A stretch of 19,130 nt of DNA, from NCBI GenBank assembly GCA_023418255.1, contig JAEZZZ010000019.1:1-19130 (forward strand), in the 5' to 3' direction. A program made the position numbers and the translations under genes. The notes under the pieces were generated by a model. The model saw only the letters and a list, made by a program, of their open reading frames with translations. It did no database searches and was not told where the DNA came from. Positions 1 to 6,361 of the stretch are shown in pieces (position 1 is the stretch's first letter; every line of letters starts with the position of its first letter). Source of the stretch: Bacteroidota bacterium. Its GTDB lineage: Bacteria; Bacteroidota; Bacteroidia; Bacteroidales; Dysgonomonadaceae.

Positions 1-224
1 TAAACCAAACCATCTTTGGAACCATTTCATCGACATTAATAACTGTATGCATTTTTATTCCGCCTTTGCGTTTGCCGTTCGCAGGCATTCTTCCTATACA
101 CTTGAGGATGTCTTCAAACAAGCTGATAGTGGTGCTGTCAAAGATTTCTATCTGTTTGTTAAGTACCTGCTTCATTCGGCTGTCCGAAAACAGATTGTCC
201 GAAAAAATGTGTATTTTTGTTCAT
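1..224 (-). pseudogene. IS4-family transposase, internally deleted and cut by the window edge
   Basis: Read on the minus strand from the ATG at 224, the first 13 or so codons (MNKNTHFFGQSVF) resemble the N-terminus of Bacteroidetes IS4-type transposases. That frame then stops after FGQPNEAGT. A different frame carries SDSRMKQVLNKQIEIF, then DSTTISLFEDIL, then a GKRKGGIKMHTV block and runs off the left edge. DSTT...LF is the region around the first catalytic Asp of these DDE transposases. A normal protein has a long N-terminal region between these two blocks, and here it is missing. The junction lies near positions 178-195, where the motif TTTTCGGACA occurs twice close together, so the loss looks like a deletion between short repeats. 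The gene cannot give a full transposase. The family call comes from motif recognition only. Confidence 0.75.
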
Positions 225-264
225 TGTAGTTATTTGAGTTATAGAGAACACAAAACTACTAAAA

Positions 265-302
265 AAGTGTAAGGGATAAAATTTATTTTTATCCCTGCAC
301 TT
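265..302. repeat. Large palindrome in the IS leader, hairpin-forming
   Basis: GGGATAAAA (273-281) pairs with TTTTATCCC (287-295) around a 5-nt loop. The stem extends through AAGTG (265-269) and CACTT (298-302) after a short mismatch. It lies 41 nt upstream of the transposase ATG on the minus strand, so a transcript entering from outside would carry the hairpin in its leader. Leader hairpins that sequester translation signals are known for several IS families, and that role here is inference. It could instead be a target palindrome. Confidence 0.55.
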
Positions 303-324
303 TGGATTATTTTTTATCGGACAA

Positions 325-446
325 TGGTGATAATAAATCTATACTATATTACCAAATTCAAGAAATAGGATATTCATTGATTCATGAAAGAGCTACCTCG
401 TGCAAAAGTTTCTCTATTATCTATTCGAATCGTTTCGTCTATTCAT
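325..446. other. Short AT-rich spacer, nothing recognised
   Basis: This stretch separates the presumed IS end from the stop codon of the S41 protease. No convincing ORF, T-tract terminator or repeat was seen. The 62-codon plus-strand frame running through it lacks any recognisable motif and overlaps the protease C-terminus antisense. Confidence 0.4.
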
Positions 447-2084
447 TCAATTTTGGCTATACTTCTCATTGGCAATTGCTTCCGGACTGACTTTATTGCT
501 GTCAAGCAGCTGTATCGATTTGTTGAGAACGATATCGTTTCTTAACCAAACGGAATAAAACCCTTCTTCATCAAAGAAGTTGCGGATAATGAACGCACAC
601 ATCTCTTTCTCCATCAAATTGAATGACTCTTCGATGTAGTATGGACGTCGGCGGATTCCTCTGTGGTCGGCATAACTGGTCAGATTGAGTACCAGTGGTT
701 GCTGCTTCAAATAATGATACATTTCTCGCCAAGTTGAGAATTGGCTCAACTGCTTTCGATGCATATCAGAATAGGTCATTGCATATTCCTGAATATAGTT
801 TCTGTTGGCTAACGAAGTGTAGTATGAGTTGATTCCGAGAGTATCCCGAGGAATGAAAATATCCGGCATAATGCCATCGCCTCCAAACACCTGCCTACCA
901 CTGACCGTTTTATATGGCAAAAGATTGAGCGTGGTATCGATGTTCTCATAATCACCTTGAATGTAGCGATTTACAGCATTCATTTCATATTCGTCGTATT
1001 TCCCTCTTTCATATTTTCGCTGTATAGAACGCCCCGAAGGCGTATAGTAACGCGCAACGGTGAGGCGCACGGCGGAACCATCATTGAACTTTCGTTGGCT
1101 TTGCACCAATCCTTTGCCAAACGAACGGCGCCCCAGTATCAATCCGCGGTCGTTATCCTGAATAGCTCCGGCAAAAATTTCACTTGCTGAGGCACTCATC
1201 TCGTCAATCAGCACAACAACGTTGTCTTTTTTACAACTTCCCGAGCCATTGGCGCGTCTGTCTTCTCGAGGAAAACTTCTGCCTTCGGCATATACAATCA
1301 AATCTCCTTTGTCAAGAAATTCGTTCACCATGGCGATAACAGCCTCTAACGATCCTCCAAAATTTCCGCGCAAATCGATGACAAAAGAATTGGCCCCTTC
1401 GTTTTTCAACTTTGAAATGGCCGAAATAAATTCGTTAAAAGTGGTGAATGCAAACGTCCCTATTTTGATGAAACCGATGTTGTCCGTCAGCATATATGAT
1501 GCCAGTACGCTGTTCTTCGGAATATCCCCGCGCGTTACAACAATAGGTTGCTCCAGCGCTTTGCCGTCGCGATAAATTTCCAATTTAGTAGTAGTCCCTC
1601 TTGCTCCTCGCAACGATTTCATAACCAGCTCGTTGTTTAGTTTTTCTCCAACCATGAGGGAGTCATCAACCGAAACAATTCTGTCCCAAGGCTTAATGCC
1701 GGCGGCTTCCGAAGGTCCACCGGGAATTATCCCGGTAACGACGATGGTGTCGCGCAACACGAAGAAGCTGACACCAATTCCCGAAAAATGCCCTTCTAAA
1801 TCTTCATCCACGCGCTTCATTTCTGCGGCAGAGATATAGTTTGAGTGAGGATCCAGCTGATGAAGCAACTGGGGAAGCGTATTTTCTATCAGCACCGGCA
1901 TGTCGATTGTGTCTACATACGAGTGGTTTATGTAATTTAGGACAGCATTCAATTTTGCTGTTCCTCTCAATGCCATGCTTGGGCGATTGAATCGAGAAAA
2001 CATGGTTCCGATAAGTATACCCGCCGCAATGCTGACGCCAATTGTCAGCGGCAACCAAGTTCGTGCCTTCTTAGAAGCATCCAT
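447..2084 (-). CDS. S41-family C-terminal processing peptidase (CtpA/Prc-like)
   Basis: A periplasmic, membrane-anchored serine protease that trims or degrades envelope proteins from their C-termini. The 545 residues begin with a short charged stretch and one hydrophobic anchor (about 11-29). A helical region follows, then a PDZ domain (about 90-185) for binding substrate C-termini, then the S41 catalytic core. By alignment with E. coli Prc (Ser430, Asp441, Lys455), the nucleophile is Ser299 in MSASASEIF, with Asp310 in AIQD and the general base Lys324 in SFGKG; the spacing is identical. About 150 residues beyond the core form a helical tail seen in many Bacteroidetes CTPs. The gene starts 20 bp after the deaminase stop, so the two are probably cotranscribed. 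Substrates cannot be deduced. Family assignment is very secure. Confidence 0.96.
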   Translation of the reverse strand: MDASKKARTWLPLTIGVSIAAGILIGTMFSRFNRPSMALRGTAKLNAVLNYINHSYVDTIDMPVLIENTLPQLLHQLDPHSNYISAAEMKRVDEDLEGHFSGIGVSFFVLRDTIVVTGIIPGGPSEAAGIKPWDRIVSVDDSLMVGEKLNNELVMKSLRGARGTTTKLEIYRDGKALEQPIVVTRGDIPKNSVLASYMLTDNIGFIKIGTFAFTTFNEFISAISKLKNEGANSFVIDLRGNFGGSLEAVIAMVNEFLDKGDLIVYAEGRSFPREDRRANGSGSCKKDNVVVLIDEMSASASEIFAGAIQDNDRGLILGRRSFGKGLVQSQRKFNDGSAVRLTVARYYTPSGRSIQRKYERGKYDEYEMNAVNRYIQGDYENIDTTLNLLPYKTVSGRQVFGGDGIMPDIFIPRDTLGINSYYTSLANRNYIQEYAMTYSDMHRKQLSQFSTWREMYHYLKQQPLVLNLTSYADHRGIRRRPYYIEESFNLMEKEMCAFIIRNFFDEEGFYSVWLRNDIVLNKSIQLLDSNKVSPEAIANEKYSQN

Positions 2085-2104
2085 ATCAATAAGCTCTTTT
2101 CTAT

Positions 2105-2545
2105 CTATTCTTGTTCTTGTTGCAATCCAACTTCAACTAACTCTATATTTGCTCTTTTCAACAAATCGACTCCATCGCTCAATCGATACGCCTCGGCATA
2201 TACCACGCGCTTGATGCCGGCTTGAATTATCAGTTTGGCACATTCGATGCACGGCGACGATGTTACATAGAGCGTAGCACCGGCACTGCTGTTATAGGAC
2301 TGCGCCACTTTCGTGATGGCGTTGGCTTCGGCATGCAGCACATATGGTTTTGTGACGTTGTTTTCGTCCTCGCACATATTTTCAAAGCCCGACGGCGTGC
2401 CGTTGTATCCGTCGGAAATAATCATTTTATCTTTTACCAACAATGCCCCCACTTGGCGACGCTTGCAATATGAGTTTTCTGCCCAAATTTGCGCCATGCG
2501 CATATAACGCTTATCCAAGAGTAATTGTTTGTTTGTCTTGCTCAT
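2105..2545 (-). CDS. dCMP deaminase-family (ComEB-like) zinc deaminase
   Basis: A cytosolic zinc-dependent deaminase of the cytidine/deoxycytidylate superfamily, expected to convert dCMP to dUMP and so feed dTMP synthesis. The zinc ligands and catalytic Glu are visible: His71 and Glu73 in HAEANAI, and Cys99/Cys102 in SSPCIECAK. The N-terminal block RRQVGALLVKDK with DGYNGTPSGF is typical of the dCMP group rather than of cytidine or tRNA-adenosine deaminases. The length (146 aa) matches the family. It is the first gene of a minus-strand pair with the S41 protease, with no obvious functional link. Allosteric control by dCTP/dTTP, known for some family members, cannot be judged here. Related members can act on other nucleotides. 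Confidence 0.93.
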   Translation of the reverse strand: MSKTNKQLLLDKRYMRMAQIWAENSYCKRRQVGALLVKDKMIISDGYNGTPSGFENMCEDENNVTKPYVLHAEANAITKVAQSYNSSAGATLYVTSSPCIECAKLIIQAGIKRVVYAEAYRLSDGVDLLKRANIELVEVGLQQEQE

Positions 2546-2705
2546 ATATAACTTTTTTGTAACTCGTTCCTATTTTTCCCTCGTAGATTGAGGCATTTAA
2601 GAAAAAACAAGAGTTGTTGGCTATCTATTCATGTTGATGCAATTGTTTTTTTATCAATGTGATATGAAAATCGTTTACACTGCGCAGATAAATCGCCAAT
2701 CGCTA

Positions 2706-2713
2706 CAAAATTA
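2706..2713 (-). promoter_or_regulatory. Possible -7 element for the deaminase/protease pair
   Basis: The minus strand reads TAATTTTG, matching TAnnTTTG. It lies about 160 nt upstream of the deaminase start, which is a long leader, and no TTG was seen at the right distance. It is nearly back-to-back with the rlmH element at 2728. Weak call. Confidence 0.3.
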
Positions 2714-2727
2714 CAAAAATAAACCTG

Positions 2728-2735
2728 TATATTTG
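2728..2735 (+). promoter_or_regulatory. Bacteroidetes -7 promoter element for rlmH
   Basis: TATATTTG matches the TAnnTTTG consensus and lies 26 nt before the rlmH ATG, implying a leader of roughly 20 nt. No clear -33 TTG was found. Confidence 0.6.
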
Positions 2736-2761
2736 TTTTTTAATGTTATTTTTTAGTTAGA

Positions 2762-3235
2762 ATGAAAATATTTTTGATTTTAGTAGGAAAAACGGATGAT
2801 AATTCTTTTGCCGATGCAATGGAAAACTACCAAAGACGGCTTTTGCATTATACTCCTTTCGAGACAGCCGTTGTTCCGGATATAAAAAACAGGAAAAATT
2901 TGACTGAGAAAGCGCAAAAAGCGCAAGAAGGCGATTTGATTCTGAAACTTTTACAGCCAAGCGATTATGTAGTATTGTTGGACGAACGCGGCAAAGAGCA
3001 CTCATCCAAAGAGTTTGCTCAATTTTTGGAAAAGAAAATGCATGCCTCGCTCAAACGATTGGTGTTTGTGATTGGCGGACCTTACGGATTTTCCGATAAA
3101 ATATATGCCACGGCAAGCGAAAAAATGGCGCTTTCGCGCATGACGTTTACGCACCAAATGGTTCGCCTAATTTTTGTTGAACAACTGTATCGCGCCATGA
3201 GCATTTTAAAAGGCGAACCATATCACCACGAATAA
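2762..3235 (+). CDS. rlmH: 23S rRNA pseudouridine-1915 N3-methyltransferase RlmH
   Basis: A SPOUT-class methyltransferase that uses S-adenosylmethionine to methylate pseudouridine 1915 in helix 69 of 23S rRNA, acting on assembled ribosomes. The length (157 aa) is exactly that of the family. Visible hallmarks are the MKIFLILVGK N-terminal strand, LDERGKEHSS (73-82), the SAM-binding knot loop FVIGGPYGF (102-110), and the C-terminal THQMVRLIFVEQLYRA with the terminal GEPYHHE that is almost invariant in RlmH. The start is set by the ATG 26 nt after a -7 promoter element. It is a single-gene unit that converges on the GNAT-nitrilase gene with a 13-bp gap. Assignment essentially certain. Confidence 0.98.
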   Translation: MKIFLILVGKTDDNSFADAMENYQRRLLHYTPFETAVVPDIKNRKNLTEKAQKAQEGDLILKLLQPSDYVVLLDERGKEHSSKEFAQFLEKKMHASLKRLVFVIGGPYGFSDKIYATASEKMALSRMTFTHQMVRLIFVEQLYRAMSILKGEPYHHE

Positions 3236-3248
3236 GTTGTGTGCAGGT

Positions 3249-4793
3249 TTAGTTCTCTTTCGCATCCGGTTTTTTGCGTTTCTTTCTTACCATGTAGATA
3301 TCATCTCTGCGATCGCGTAAATTGGTTACGGCTCCAAATTCATTCAACTCTCGCAGTAAATCAATATCCACATCCGCCACAAGAATCATTTCGGTGTTGG
3401 GTGTCGATTCTGCCTTGATGCCGTTTGCCGGAAAGGCAAAATCGCACGGCGTAAGCACCATTGACTGTGCATATTGAATATCCATATTTGCCACTTTGGG
3501 CAAGTTGCCCACCGAACCGGCAATGGCCACGTAGCACTCATTTTCGATGGCACGCGCTTGCGCGCAATTGCGCACGCGTGAAAACGCGTTTTGAGTATCG
3601 GTCAAAAACGGAACAAACAGAATGTTCATGCCTTCATCTGCCATGATGCGCGCCAGTTCGGGAAATTCCACATCGTAGCAAATCAGGATGCCGATTTTTC
3701 CGCAGTCGGTGTCGAACGTTTTAAAATCGCTGCCACCTTGCAATCCCCATACTTTTTCCTCATCGGGTGTCACATGAATTTTTTCGTAATATTCCACTGT
3801 TCCGTCGCGGCGACATAGGTATCCGGCATTGCGCAAATGATCGTCCACAATTACCGGCATACTGCCGGAAATAATATTGATATTATATGAAACAGCATAT
3901 TCCGAAAGTCGCTGCACGATAGGCTTTGTAAACTTTGCCAACTCACGAATGGCTGCCGACTCGGTCATGTGATTATACTCCGACATTAGCGGCGCGTTGA
4001 AAAACTCGGGAAACAGCACAAAATCAGAATTGTAACGCGAAACGGTATCGATAAAATATTCTACTTGTTCCATCACATCGTCAAGATTGCGATAGAGGCG
4101 CATTTGCCACTGAATAAGCCCAAGGCGCACAATGCGCTTGATGGTGGTGGGCTTTTTATCCGGTTTTTCGTAATAAATATTGTTCCACTGCATCAGCACA
4201 CCCACACTTTTGGACGCCTCATCGCCCGCTAAATAATTTTTTATCAGGCGGCACGGCTGAAAATCGTTCGACAACTGAAAGTCGAACACCGGGTCGTGAA
4301 TCTCTTTGCGACGCACCTTTTGGATATATTGCTCCGGCGTGTTTTCCAGTGAATAGCGATGATAATTGGGAATGCGACCGCCAAAAACGATGCCTTTAAG
4401 ATTGAGTTTCTCGCACAACTCTTTGCGATAATCATAAAGGCGGCGTCCGAGACGCAGCCCGCGATATTCTTTTTTGATAAACACCTCGATGCCATACAGC
4501 ATATCGCCATGGGAATCGTGCGTGCCAAAATTTTCGTTGTCCGTGATTTGCGCATAGGTATGGTTGTCGCCAAACTTGTCGTAATCCACGATAATCGACA
4601 GCGCACAACCCGCGATTTGCCCGTTTACTTTTATGGCGACTTGCCCTTCGGGAAAAATATGAATAAGTTTGCGGATTTGGTCTTCCGACCACATTTCGTC
4701 TGAAATGTATTTATACGAATCCTCCATCGAAGGACGCAGTTCTCTGAATCCGGTAATGTTCAGATAGGTAATTTCAATATTTTCAATTTCCAT
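3249..4793 (-). CDS. Bifunctional GNAT acetyltransferase / carbon-nitrogen hydrolase
   Basis: A 514-residue fusion. Residues about 5-200 form a GNAT domain, with the acetyl-CoA loop around KKEYRGLRLGRRLYDYR (107-123). Residues about 222-495 are a nitrilase-superfamily hydrolase with the Glu-Lys-Cys triad: Glu263 in LFPEFFNAP, Lys338 in YYEKIHVTP and Cys372 in LICYDVEFPE. The first domain should transfer acetyl groups to an amine, and the second should hydrolyse an amide or nitrile, as in omega-amidase-type enzymes. The fused architecture recurs in Bacteroidetes and other bacteria but its substrate is unknown to me. The tail is lysine-rich (VRKKRKKPDAK). All catalytic residues are intact, so both activities are plausible. 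A -7 element lies 32 nt upstream of the start codon. Confidence 0.94.
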   Translation of the reverse strand: MEIENIEITYLNITGFRELRPSMEDSYKYISDEMWSEDQIRKLIHIFPEGQVAIKVNGQIAGCALSIIVDYDKFGDNHTYAQITDNENFGTHDSHGDMLYGIEVFIKKEYRGLRLGRRLYDYRKELCEKLNLKGIVFGGRIPNYHRYSLENTPEQYIQKVRRKEIHDPVFDFQLSNDFQPCRLIKNYLAGDEASKSVGVLMQWNNIYYEKPDKKPTTIKRIVRLGLIQWQMRLYRNLDDVMEQVEYFIDTVSRYNSDFVLFPEFFNAPLMSEYNHMTESAAIRELAKFTKPIVQRLSEYAVSYNINIISGSMPVIVDDHLRNAGYLCRRDGTVEYYEKIHVTPDEEKVWGLQGGSDFKTFDTDCGKIGILICYDVEFPELARIMADEGMNILFVPFLTDTQNAFSRVRNCAQARAIENECYVAIAGSVGNLPKVANMDIQYAQSMVLTPCDFAFPANGIKAESTPNTEMILVADVDIDLLRELNEFGAVTNLRDRRDDIYMVRKKRKKPDAKEN

Positions 4794-4824
4794 CGGTTTG
4801 TTTCTGTTTTTTATTTTCGGACTG

Positions 4825-4832
4825 CAAACATA
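4825..4832 (-). promoter_or_regulatory. -7 promoter element for the GNAT-nitrilase gene
   Basis: The minus strand reads TATGTTTG, matching TAnnTTTG, about 32 nt upstream of the start codon. No clear -33 element was seen. Confidence 0.5.
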
Positions 4833-4955
4833 AGAAAATTTGCGGTATTTGCACTCATCGGAAGAGAATTATTGAGTGTTTGCAGAGTCAACCAGCAAGT
4901 GCAAAATTACAATAAATGTCTGTAAAACTCATTTTTTGGCATATTGAAGTTTAAT

Positions 4956-5183
4956 TTATCGCAAGCGATAAGGTCGCGACCTCACAGGATACGTGGGGAA
5001 CCCGTCCGCCGAAAGACGCGTTAAGAAAGAGAAGCTGTTTGAGCTAAACTTGTTTAGCGAGTTATTTCTCTTTTAGCGACCGAGGCGATTGACGGGTCAC
5101 GTAAGCCTGTGCAATCTTTGCCTGTCCCGATTTATCGGGGATTTTTTCTTTGGTTCGTTTCTTTTGTATCAAGACAAAAGAAA
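4956..5183 (+). repeat. Nested inverted-repeat block (structured intergenic element)
   Basis: A non-coding stretch, more GC-rich than its surroundings, built from nested complementary segments. Outer arms: CACAGG (4983-4988) with CCTGTG (5106-5111), ACGTG (4991-4995) with CACGT (5098-5102), ACCCGTC (5000-5006) with GACGGGT (5091-5097), and CGCC (5007-5010) with GGCG (5084-5087). Middle stem: AAAGAGAA (5026-5033) with TTCTCTTT (5066-5073). Tip hairpin: GCTAAAC (5043-5049) with GTTTAGC (5052-5058). It is preceded by TTATCGCAAGCGATAA (4956-4971) and palindrome GGTCGCGACC (4972-4981). It is followed by a terminator-like hairpin and a TTTCTTTTG/CAAAAGAAA hairpin (5158-5183). No ORF runs through it. 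It may be a dispersed palindromic unit (MITE/REP-like) or an RNA. The TTTCTTTTG...CAAAAGAAA tail looks like a repeat I associate with Bacteroidetes genomes, which I cannot verify here. Confidence 0.7.
5125..5147 (+). terminator. Rho-independent terminator-like hairpin
   Basis: CCCGA (5126-5130) pairs with TCGGG (5135-5139) around TTTA, followed by GA and a run of six T (5142-5147). It closes the nested-repeat block in the plus direction, as expected if that block is transcribed rightward. The stem is only five base pairs. Confidence 0.45.
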
Positions 5184-5323
5184 TGAATTTATTCATTAAG
5201 ATAGATAGCTAAGCTATAAGAAGAACAATTAAATTACGTTACAACAAAAAAGCCAATTTAAAGTAATAAGTAATCAAAGAGTATTTTTTTCACTCACCTC
5301 TATCTCAATAAATAAAAAACAAT

Positions 5324-5331
5324 TACCTTTG
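5324..5331 (+). promoter_or_regulatory. -7 promoter element for the Fic gene
   Basis: TACCTTTG matches TAnnTTTG and ends on the G of a GTG that would otherwise open the longer reading frame. Transcription would then begin near 5338, after that GTG, so the ATG at 5361 is the better start. No -33 TTG was seen. Confidence 0.6.
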
Positions 5332-5355
5332 TGATACTATCATATGATACTATCA
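5332..5355 (+). promoter_or_regulatory. Twin 11-bp palindromes, candidate operator of the Fic gene
   Basis: TGATACTATCA occurs at 5332-5342 and again at 5345-5355, separated by two bases (centre-to-centre 13 bp). Each copy is itself a palindrome (TGATA-C-TATCA). The pair starts immediately after the -7 element and ends 5 nt before the ATG, so a bound protein would block transcription initiation. The Fic protein's own C-terminal winged helix is the obvious candidate ligand. The repeats are seen directly and the operator role is inference. Confidence 0.6.
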
Positions 5356-5360
5356 AAAAT

Positions 5361-6317
5361 ATGAAACCGCCTTATCAACTTACGGAAGAAGTACTAAAGA
5401 TTGCCACGCGCATTGCCGAAAAGCTCGGTGAAATTGATGCGCGAAACCTTCACCGACCAAGACCGGAACTGCGTAAAGCAAACCGTATCAAAACAATTCA
5501 ATCTTCATTGGAAATTGAAGGAAATACACTTACGGAACAACAAATTACGGCATTGTTAGGCAGCAAAACCGTTATTGGACCCCAAAAGGATATTCTTGAA
5601 GTTCAAAACGCTATTGATGTGTACAACAACCTACACTCATTCAATCCGAATAACCTGAAAGACTTTGAGAAGGCACACGGCATATTGATGAAAGGTTTGA
5701 TTGACAAACCGGGAAAATTGCGCACAAAAAACGTGGGAATAGCAAAAGAGTCAAAAGTGGCTCATGTGGCTCCCGGCGGCGATGTGGTTAAAACACTCAT
5801 GAAAAATTTATTTGATTACTTGGAAAATGATACCGATATTTTATTGATAAAAAGCTGCGTTTTTCATTACGAACTTGAATTTATACATCCATTCATTGAC
5901 GGTAACGGAAGAATGGGGCGCCTTTGGCAGATTGTTATTCTGATGCGGCGATATCCCGTTTTTGAATACCTGCCGATTGAACATCTTATTAAGCAAAACC
6001 AAAAAGCATACTACGACGCGCTGAGCAAATCCGACAGGTTAGGACACGCTACGCCATTTATCTTGTTTATGCTTGAAATGATATATCTGGCGTTGAACGA
6101 TTTGTTAAAAGAAAGAAGCGTCAAACTCACTCAAAAAGACAGAATCGCGATTTTTAAGGAAAAGATAGGCGATAACGAATTTAGCCGAAAAGATTATTTG
6201 CGACACTTCCACAATATCAGCCAAGCAACGGCAAGCAGAGATTTAAAGTGGGCGGTTGAAAATAACATTCTTTATAAACAGGGTGACAAACGATTGACGG
6301 TGTATCGATATAAATAG
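5361..6317 (+). CDS. Fic-domain AMP-transferase, class II, with C-terminal winged helix
   Basis: Fic proteins transfer AMP, or sometimes another nucleotide part, to hydroxyl side chains of target proteins. The active site HPFIDGNGRMGR (176-187) matches HPFx(D/E)GNGRxxR completely, with His176 as general base. Upstream, SLEIEGN (49-55) matches the (S/T)xxxE(G/N) inhibitory helix, whose Glu53 should block ATP gamma-phosphate binding. Having it N-terminal and in cis makes this class II. The first 30 residues resemble the usual Fic N-terminal helix. Residues about 270-318 (FSRKDYLRHFHNISQATASRD onward) look like a winged helix-turn-helix. I chose the ATG at 5361 (318 aa) over the GTG at 5331, which lies inside the promoter. 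The gene stands alone, with no antitoxin gene beside it. A weak hairpin AAGTGT/ACACTT follows the stop (6334-6351). The target protein is unknown. Confidence 0.93.
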   Translation: MKPPYQLTEEVLKIATRIAEKLGEIDARNLHRPRPELRKANRIKTIQSSLEIEGNTLTEQQITALLGSKTVIGPQKDILEVQNAIDVYNNLHSFNPNNLKDFEKAHGILMKGLIDKPGKLRTKNVGIAKESKVAHVAPGGDVVKTLMKNLFDYLENDTDILLIKSCVFHYELEFIHPFIDGNGRMGRLWQIVILMRRYPVFEYLPIEHLIKQNQKAYYDALSKSDRLGHATPFILFMLEMIYLALNDLLKERSVKLTQKDRIAIFKEKIGDNEFSRKDYLRHFHNISQATASRDLKWAVENNILYKQGDKRLTVYRYK

Positions 6318-6361
6318 ATTGATTATTGAAACAAAGTGTTGTATGACACTTAAAAGCTCAG

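Larger units (their letters stand above)
1..324 (-). mobile_element. IS4-family insertion sequence, 5' end of element (partial)
   Basis: The transposase remnant at 1-224 together with its leader forms the 5' part of an insertion sequence that continues beyond the left edge. The terminus is not proven. A TTGTCCGAAAAAA copy inside the gene (195-207) is mirrored by TTTTTTATCGGACAA at 310-324. This could mark a terminal or subterminal repeat, so I place the outer limit near 324. No target-site duplication can be tested because the other end is outside the window. Confidence 0.45.

Noticed and set aside
47..272. Two overlapping plus-strand frames at the left edge.
   Set aside because: They are antisense to the IS4 transposase remnant, whose recognisable motifs are on the minus strand.
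3551..3580. A striking inverted repeat (CACGCG...GCGCAATTGCGC...CGCGTG).
   Set aside because: It lies inside the nitrilase coding region, which translates to a conserved segment around RVRNCAQARAIENE, so codon content explains it without a regulatory role.
5331..5360. A GTG-started, 328-codon version of the Fic gene.
   Set aside because: The GTG overlaps the promoter -7 element and the extra residues would be encoded by the twin palindromes, so transcription starts too late to include it.
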